Positions 59,116 to 63,984 of a stretch of DNA of 63,984 nt are shown in pieces. The position numbers and the translations under genes are program-made. The notes below the pieces were generated by a model. That model did no database searches and was not told the DNA's origin. It was given only the letters and a program-made list of their open reading frames with translations. How positions within the stretch are numbered: the first letter of the stretch is position 1; the number at the start of each line of letters is the position of its first letter. This DNA is from a virus: IMG/VR virus record IMGVR_UViG_3300007609_000018, positions 1 to 63,984 of that record; one strand, 5' to 3'.

Positions 59116-60171
59116 CTTTTCTATATGAGCAACAACCTTATCAATCAAAGCATTTACATCTGAATACATCTTTTGATTCTTCTTTGATTTAAAAGAATAT
59201 TTTGTTTTTAATTCTAATAAATCTGCTTTCAAGTCTGCTACCTTTTCAATGTCGCCTTTTGATAGTTCTAGTTGCCTTGCTTTTTCTTCTTCTGCCAACC
59301 TATCCTTTTCTTGTTGTTCTTTGGCTTTTAACTTAGCTGCTAACTCGTCTTTTGCTTTCTGTTCAGCTTCAAGTTTGGCTTTGTTTTCAGCATCTATTTT
59401 GGCTTGTTTTGATCTTTCTTCTTCTTGCTGTTGTTTTAATTTTTCATTTTCTTCTCTGATTCTTTCTTGCTCAAAATCATAGGCCTCTTTTTCAGACTTT
59501 AATTCCTTTAGTTTAGATTGAAATTCATCTTCAGACATTTCTCTTAAATCTAAATCTTCGTATAAAAAATTAAAATAAGGTCTTAATAATACTTGTCTTG
59601 AATGGCTTAACTCAGTTTTCTCACGTTCTATCCTTTCTTGTTCTAATCTATCTTCTTCTGCTTTCTTAATTGCAGCTTGTTCATCTTCCCATGCCGTTTT
59701 CTTTGCACTTAAATACGCTTGCCATACATCTTCTTCCATTGCTGATAAATTGCGCTCTGCTGCATCTTCTAAGTACGGCTCTAATTCAGATACTCTTTTT
59801 TGTTGAAGTTTGTCTAAACGCTCTTTTTCAAGGTTTTCATAGTAGTTCTCAATTTCAGATAGCTTTTCTTCCATTTGCACTACCGGTTCTGTTAGTTTAT
59901 TTTTAATTGCATCAACAAACTTTCCTGCTTGTAAAAAGTATTGCTTTTCTACCTTATGGATTTTAGCTACACCTGTTCTAACTTTTACAAGTTTCTTTCT
60001 TAATTCAGATGCTTTTCCTACTAAATCTTCTGATATTTCAGCATTAATTATTTCAGCATACACTTTTTCATACCCTTTCTTTTCTTCTATTTTAGGAAAG
60101 AATGATTGCTCTATGCTTATTGCTTTTTCTGGTTGCAAATTAAAATCTTCGTGTTTTACTATTTGTGTCAT
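59113..60171 (-). CDS. Coiled-coil phage protein, 352 aa (DUF1351-like layout)
   Basis: The middle (about residues 85-310) is one long coiled coil of E, K, Q, A and R. The N-terminal segment (EISEDLVGKASELRKKLVKVRTG, quoted in part) is of the type seen in phage DUF1351-like proteins encoded near recombination genes. It may be an accessory factor of recombination, but no activity is known. It opens the run of unlinked accessory genes toward 57,379. Confidence 0.65.
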   Translation of the reverse strand: MTQIVKHEDFNLQPEKAISIEQSFFPKIEEKKGYEKVYAEIINAEISEDLVGKASELRKKLVKVRTGVAKIHKVEKQYFLQAGKFVDAIKNKLTEPVVQMEEKLSEIENYYENLEKERLDKLQQKRVSELEPYLEDAAERNLSAMEEDVWQAYLSAKKTAWEDEQAAIKKAEEDRLEQERIEREKTELSHSRQVLLRPYFNFLYEDLDLREMSEDEFQSKLKELKSEKEAYDFEQERIREENEKLKQQQEEERSKQAKIDAENKAKLEAEQKAKDELAAKLKAKEQQEKDRLAEEEKARQLELSKGDIEKVADLKADLLELKTKYSFKSKKNQKMYSDVNALIDKVVAHIEK

Positions 60172-60190
60172 CTTTTTTGTGTTTTAAATG

Positions 60191-60394
60191 TTATTTAATT
60201 GGTTTCCAAACCACAATCATTTGTGGTCCTGTAATATCTATTTTCATTCCGTTTTCATATTCTACTGAATACAGAACTTCGTTAATTTCTCTTTCGTAAT
60301 ATTTGTCAATACTTTTAACACCTTCTACTCCTACTTCATATCGTCTGTACTGTCCACAAATTTGTGTTTCCACTTGATGTATATATCTACTCAT
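60191..60394 (-). CDS. Hypothetical protein, 67 aa
   Basis: Not recognised. Beta-rich, starting MSRYIHQVETQICGQYRRYE and ending MIVVWKPIK. It overlaps the upstream winged-helix-type gene by 8 nt. Confidence 0.5.
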   Translation of the reverse strand: MSRYIHQVETQICGQYRRYEVGVEGVKSIDKYYEREINEVLYSVEYENGMKIDITGPQMIVVWKPIK

Positions 60395-60728
60395 CGTTTC
60401 TATTTATCATTTTATCTAATTCGTTTAATTTCTTGATATTTAAAATGTAGTGTTTTATGCCACCTACCCTATCTATTTTGACAAACCCCCTATCCTTTAA
60501 CATCTTTACATTATAATGATATGTTGGTCTTTTACATCTAAAGTATGAGAAGAAATCATCGGTTGGTTTCATTCCTTCAGATAAACTCTTTAGCATATCC
60601 ATAGATAATTGATTTGTAAGGCATTTTAGATCACTTTCTAAATCTACAACATCTGTCATTCTAATTTTAATATCCGTTCCTGTACCGTCTTTGTAGGTAA
60701 GGTTTTTATCTAATAGTGTTCTTGCCAT
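60387..60728 (-). CDS. Winged-helix DNA-binding protein, 113 aa
   Basis: The C-terminal half has a winged-helix pattern: YFRCKRPTYHYNVKMLKDRG as helix and recognition helix, then FVKIDRVGGIKHYILN as wing. The N-terminal part has KIRMTDVVDLESDLKCLTN. Probably an early regulator or replication factor that binds DNA; which one cannot be told. It overlaps the 52-residue gene by one base (TAATG). Confidence 0.55.
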   Translation of the reverse strand: MARTLLDKNLTYKDGTGTDIKIRMTDVVDLESDLKCLTNQLSMDMLKSLSEGMKPTDDFFSYFRCKRPTYHYNVKMLKDRGFVKIDRVGGIKHYILNIKKLNELDKMINRNDE

Positions 60729-60886
60729 TACTTTTTGTTTTGTAGTTCTAAATCAACTTCTTCTAGTTTTTGATAAGCACCTTTAACTTCTTCTCTCATT
60801 TCAAAGGTTACCTTTTCGCCACAAATGACAGCACTCTTTAAAAATGCTATTGTGTTTTTTACTGATTCTAATTTTTTATTTTTCAT
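60728..60886 (-). CDS. 52-aa helical protein
   Basis: Not recognised. Starts MKNKKLESVKNTIAFLKSAV, with one cysteine and a charged helical C-terminus. The stop overlaps the next start as TAATG. It belongs to the run downstream of the DnaB-type gene. Confidence 0.5.
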   Translation of the reverse strand: MKNKKLESVKNTIAFLKSAVICGEKVTFEMREEVKGAYQKLEEVDLELQNKK

Positions 60887-60890
60887 TGTT

Positions 60891-61076
60891 TTATTTTTTA
60901 ACTATTTTATATCCAGAACTATCTAATCCTTTTAGTATATTTTCAACTATTTGATTAGCTTCTTTTACGGTCAATACTGCGCTTAATGCAGTTTCATCTT
61001 CATTCCACCTTAAAATCCATATAGCATCTTGTAGTGCTATGTTTATTTCTCTGTCATTTTTTTTTAAGTTTCTCAT
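60891..61076 (-). CDS. Hypothetical protein, 61 aa
   Basis: Not recognised. Helical, starting MRNLKKNDREINIALQDAIW and ending SGYKIVKK. It follows the 83-residue gene by 1 nt. Confidence 0.45.
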   Translation of the reverse strand: MRNLKKNDREINIALQDAIWILRWNEDETALSAVLTVKEANQIVENILKGLDSSGYKIVKK

Positions 61077-61077
61077 G

Positions 61078-61329
61078 TTATAACATTTTTGATTCAGCTT
61101 CTTTATAAAGTTTATATGAAAGTTCTAAATGGGCTTTTTCTAATTCTTTAACTGTTTTATTTTTTACTGTTTTACTATAAGGATGATCCTCTATTATCTC
61201 ACTTAAAATTTCAACTTTAAGTTTATCTCTACTTGACATTTTCATTTGAGATAATAATTTGTTTTTCATATTTACAATGGTAAACCAATGTTTTTGTAAC
61301 TCTTCTTTTGCTTTTTTACTTTTAGCCAT
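61078..61329 (-). CDS. Helical basic protein, 83 aa
   Basis: Not recognised. Strongly charged helices, starting MAKSKKAKEELQKHWFTIVN. It lies 9 nt downstream of the DnaB-type gene and 1 nt from the next gene. It could be a small helicase-associated protein, by position only. Confidence 0.5.
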   Translation of the reverse strand: MAKSKKAKEELQKHWFTIVNMKNKLLSQMKMSSRDKLKVEILSEIIEDHPYSKTVKNKTVKELEKAHLELSYKLYKEAESKML

Positions 61330-61338
61330 AACTATTTT

Positions 61339-62748
61339 TTAAAATGGTAAATCTTCTACTATCTCTTCCTTGTTGTTGTTTAATAATATTTCTTCTCCTG
61401 TTTCTGTATCATAGATAAAATCACTAAACGAACTATAATGCTTGTCAAATTTAGACCAAAACACACCTAAATCGCCTCCTCTGTGCTTCTCTACTATAAG
61501 ACAACCCAAACCCTTACAACTTGATTTATTTGCTCGTGGTGCTATCTTAGTTTCGATATTGTAGTATTCTGGTCTGTATGCAAACATTACTACATCAGCA
61601 TCTTGTTCTATACCCCCAGAACCTCTTAAATCAGATAGTTTTGGTTTTGGTATTTTCCTATCTTCTACTTTTCTTGATAATTGTGATAGTGCTATTACGG
61701 CAATATTTAATTCCTTAGCTATTTCTTTTAATCCTTTTGAAATGTCATTTAACTCGGCATTATCATTTCCTCTATAATCTTTCCCTATTTTTCCTGTCAT
61801 TAACTGAACATAATCTACTATAAGTAATTTAAGTCCTTTTTCTTTTTTCAACTTTCTTGCTTTGCTTTTTAAGTGTGTTATACTCAATCCTACTACCGGA
61901 TCTACAAATATGTTTGGATATTTAGATATTTCTTTACGTATATCCTTTAAAGCTGCATCTTTATACTGCATTTTAGTAAACACCTTTGAATTTGTTTTTA
62001 ATCCTCTAGCTATTATTCTGGACCAAACTTGAAATGCTGACATCTCTAATGATATTATAGCTGTTGGTACTCCAGAATTTCTTGCAAAATCAGTTGCTTT
62101 TGCACTCTTTCCCATTCCTGGCCTTCCACCTAAAACAATAAAATCAGTATATTGCCACCCACTTGTACATTTATCTAAATATGTAAATCCACTTGGAATA
62201 CCTGTTATGCCATCATCTTCTTCTTCTGTTTTTGTATTTACATTTTCTTCAAATACTTTAATTGCTTTAACTGCATCAACAGGTTCTTCCACACTAGCAA
62301 ATGCAGATATGTTATTTATCTCTTGATTAGCTTTATCAATCGTTTCAAACACATCAATAGAATCTTCATAAAAATTAGTTAGCAAGTTTCCAGATGTTTC
62401 TATTCCTTTTCTTCTCAAGTATTTTTCAATAATAATTTCACAATACTTAGATATATTGTTTTTTCCTGTTTGCTTTTTAACTAATTCAGCTAAATATTGA
62501 AACCCACCTATCTCTTCAAGTTTCTTTTCTTTTTTCAACTCATTGCTTACCAATAGGGTATCTATCTTTTCATTCCTATTGTATAATGTCATTATTGTTG
62601 AATACACTATCTCATTTTTAGTATTATAAAAATGCTTTGGCTCTAACATATCTACTTCCCCTATATTGTCTTGGTTGGCTAATAAAGAACCTAATAGAGA
62701 ATTTTCAAAATCAATAGCTTGTGGTAATATTTTGCCTAAATCGTTCAC
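61339..62748 (-). CDS. dnaB: DnaB-type replicative helicase
   Basis: 469 residues with an N-terminal domain (LPQAIDFENSLLGSLLANQD) and a RecA-like motor. Walker A is GRPGMGKS at 208-215; the following ISLEMSAFQVWSRIIAR, LLIVDYVQLMTGK (Walker B) and ALSQLSRKVEDR are typical of DnaB. The start is a GTG overlapping the preceding TAG. It is the replicative helicase and should work with the DnaG primase. A possible loader is encoded just upstream. Confidence 0.95.
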   Translation of the reverse strand: MNDLGKILPQAIDFENSLLGSLLANQDNIGEVDMLEPKHFYNTKNEIVYSTIMTLYNRNEKIDTLLVSNELKKEKKLEEIGGFQYLAELVKKQTGKNNISKYCEIIIEKYLRRKGIETSGNLLTNFYEDSIDVFETIDKANQEINNISAFASVEEPVDAVKAIKVFEENVNTKTEEEDDGITGIPSGFTYLDKCTSGWQYTDFIVLGGRPGMGKSAKATDFARNSGVPTAIISLEMSAFQVWSRIIARGLKTNSKVFTKMQYKDAALKDIRKEISKYPNIFVDPVVGLSITHLKSKARKLKKEKGLKLLIVDYVQLMTGKIGKDYRGNDNAELNDISKGLKEIAKELNIAVIALSQLSRKVEDRKIPKPKLSDLRGSGGIEQDADVVMFAYRPEYYNIETKIAPRANKSSCKGLGCLIVEKHRGGDLGVFWSKFDKHYSSFSDFIYDTETGEEILLNNNKEEIVEDLPF

Positions 62749-63251
62749 TATCCTTCAAATTTTGTGTAAAAACTATCTTGATCACTCTCTACCTGCCCTA
62801 TCATATCTTTTATTACTTGCCACCTTAAAGACCTACTCAATAATCTCTTCCAATTCTTTACAGGTCTATCTTGTTTGCCCCATTTCCAATCTCTATCTTC
62901 ATAGTAACTTACAAAGTATTCAGACACTTCTTCTGCTACCGATTCAGATATTTCTAATTTTTCTAATAAATGATCTACTACTTCTTTTCCTGTTGGCGGT
63001 GTAAATCCATCTAAAACAACTTTATTTTCCTTAACTATCCCTAATTCTTTTTTTATCTCTTTGGAAAGTTTTAAATAACCATTAATATTTCGCAGATACT
63101 TTTGTTTTACGAGCATATTAATTGTATCGGGTACTATTTGCTCATCTACATTAAAACGATTGCTTAAACGCTTTAAATCAGCTTTTAATCGTTTTGAAGT
63201 GATTAACTGTATAGTCAGTTTGTTAGTGAATATTATTTGTTCGTTTGTCAT
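62748..63251 (-). CDS. Replication accessory / helicase-loader-like protein
   Basis: 167 residues. N-terminal part helical, with a winged-helix feel (FNVDEQIVPDTINMLVKQKY). The C-terminal YFVSYYEDRDWKWGKQDRPV, then KNWKRLLSRSLRWQ, matches the closing motif of phage replisome organisers and DnaT-like proteins. It overlaps the helicase start and likely delivers or anchors that helicase at the origin. The role is inferred from motif and context. Confidence 0.6.
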   Translation of the reverse strand: MTNEQIIFTNKLTIQLITSKRLKADLKRLSNRFNVDEQIVPDTINMLVKQKYLRNINGYLKLSKEIKKELGIVKENKVVLDGFTPPTGKEVVDHLLEKLEISESVAEEVSEYFVSYYEDRDWKWGKQDRPVKNWKRLLSRSLRWQVIKDMIGQVESDQDSFYTKFEG

Positions 63252-63318
63252 TTTTTAGTTGGTTTTTTAATTAAATCTTTAAAATTTTGGTTTAAATATG
63301 GTTGATAGCTAGGTGGAA

Positions 63319-63525
63319 CTAGAATGACACTATTATCATGTTGCCATATCCATTACCTAAATTATAGTTTGAGCATAATGGTTGTATTATTATTTTATAA
63401 TCAAATATACCCTTATCAATCATAGTTATTACGCCCATTCCATCATAAACAGCATCGCCACATTTGCTAACATTATGGCGTTGTAGCCATAATTCTAATT
63501 GTTGTAATTTACCTTGTTTATTCAT
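63319..63525 (-). CDS. Hypothetical protein, 68 aa
   Basis: Not recognised. Starts MNKQGKLQQLELWLQRHNVS and has a beta-type end (YGNMIIVSF). The frame is open to 63615 but would overlap the next gene by 50 nt, so the ATG at 63525 is preferred. Confidence 0.45.
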   Translation of the reverse strand: MNKQGKLQQLELWLQRHNVSKCGDAVYDGMGVITMIDKGIFDYKIIIQPLCSNYNLGNGYGNMIIVSF

Positions 63526-63565
63526 AATAGTCAATGTTTTATATTTGGGTGAGTATATATGGTAG

Positions 63566-63826
63566 TTACCTATGTATTCTCGGATTGTTTTCACACCAAA
63601 CCTTGAACCTTTCATACTTATCGTTATCTACAATTACTTTGTAGCCTTTATCCTCTTTCTCTTGACCTTTAATTACATACTTTCCAGAAAAAGCAAATGC
63701 ACAATCTAAATCATCATCTATTATTGATTGCTCAATAGTTGCTCTACTTGCACCTGTTTCAAACATTACTTTTCCTATTGACTTTACATTAGGAATACTG
63801 TTTATTACTATGTTTATTAATGCCAT
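63566..63826 (-). CDS. Hypothetical protein, 86 aa
   Basis: Not recognised. Starts MALINIVINSIPNVKSIGKV; alpha/beta with several acidic residues. It overlaps the partial gene at the right edge as TAATG. Confidence 0.5.
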   Translation of the reverse strand: MALINIVINSIPNVKSIGKVMFETGASRATIEQSIIDDDLDCAFAFSGKYVIKGQEKEDKGYKVIVDNDKYERFKVWCENNPRIHR

Positions 63827-63984
63827 TATATTGTGTTTTTATCTATTGCTAAATTGTTTTCTATTAAGTTGTGAATGTCAAAGTGATGTTTGTATAGTAA
63901 TTGAACAAGTCCGTAAGGTAGGTTTTCAGCTTTAATATTTTTTATTTCATAAATTTCTATATCAAATTTATCTAAATATCCTGC
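63826..63984 (-). CDS. C-terminal part of a gene cut by the window edge
   Basis: 52 residues in frame to the edge, with no visible start. The last part reads LVQLLYKHHFDIHNLIENN. The overlap TAATG with the next gene supports a coding assignment. The function is not recognisable. Confidence 0.5.
   Translation of the reverse strand, partial: AGYLDKFDIEIYEIKNIKAENLPYGLVQLLYKHHFDIHNLIENNLAIDKNTI

Noticed and set aside
1-63984. Temperate lifestyle
   Set aside because: No integrase, repressor or attachment site was recognised, though about the missing genome ends nothing can be said.

Overview
This window is most of the genome of an A/T-rich tailed phage that infects a member of the Bacteroidota, probably a flavobacterium. 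Three things point to that host: A-rich leaders in place of Shine-Dalgarno sites, candidate promoters of the TAnnTTTG type, and signal peptides ending in a serine-glutamine or glycine-glutamine pair. There is no tail sheath, tail tube or tape-measure gene. Instead there are short-tail connector proteins, a very large nozzle-like protein and a T7-like set of three internal (ejection) proteins, so the virion is almost certainly podovirus-like. The set resembles that of Cellulophaga podoviruses and distant crAss-like phages, but that comparison is from memory and not from a search. No RNA polymerase, DNA polymerase, integrase, tRNA or CRISPR array was seen. Both window ends cut through genes.

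Layout. (1) 1-4,084, minus strand: a lysis and fibre block with an exported coiled-coil protein, a DNA methyltransferase, a DUF5675 protein, three small membrane proteins, and two fibre-like proteins, one with a signal peptide. (2) 4,149-35,023, minus strand: the virion operon. Read in the direction of transcription it is putative small terminase, large terminase, portal, scaffold, major capsid protein, head or fibre proteins, connectors, a 1,706-residue nozzle protein, and the ejection proteins of 300, 553 and 3,231 residues. Intrinsic terminators follow the capsid gene and the next gene. (3) 35,088-38,441, minus strand: the head of the late operon, with a GroES-like protein, a compact histidyl-tRNA-synthetase-like enzyme, several small proteins and a cytosine methyltransferase. 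(4) 38,442-40,061: a 1.6-kb non-coding region with repeats and G-rich tracts, which is the divergence point. (5) 40,062-47,276, plus strand: about 25 small genes packed head to tail, mostly unknown and probably early host-takeover or anti-defence genes. (6) 47,268-63,984, minus strand: replication and recombination genes. These include DnaB helicase, a possible loader, a lambda-exonuclease-type nuclease, RecT, a DnaQ-like exonuclease, a RuvC-like nuclease, a second cytosine methyltransferase and DnaG primase. After a terminator come an HNH protein and a sulfotransferase.

How it fits together. The right-hand minus operon primes, unwinds and recombines phage DNA, and presumably borrows the host polymerase. 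The plus-strand block probably acts early. The left-hand minus operon builds the particle and lyses the cell. The most unusual items are the 3,231-residue ejection protein carrying a zinc-peptidase motif and an acetyltransferase-like segment, the minimal HisRS-like enzyme in the late operon, small genes enclosed by inverted repeats, and structured spacers next to accessory genes.
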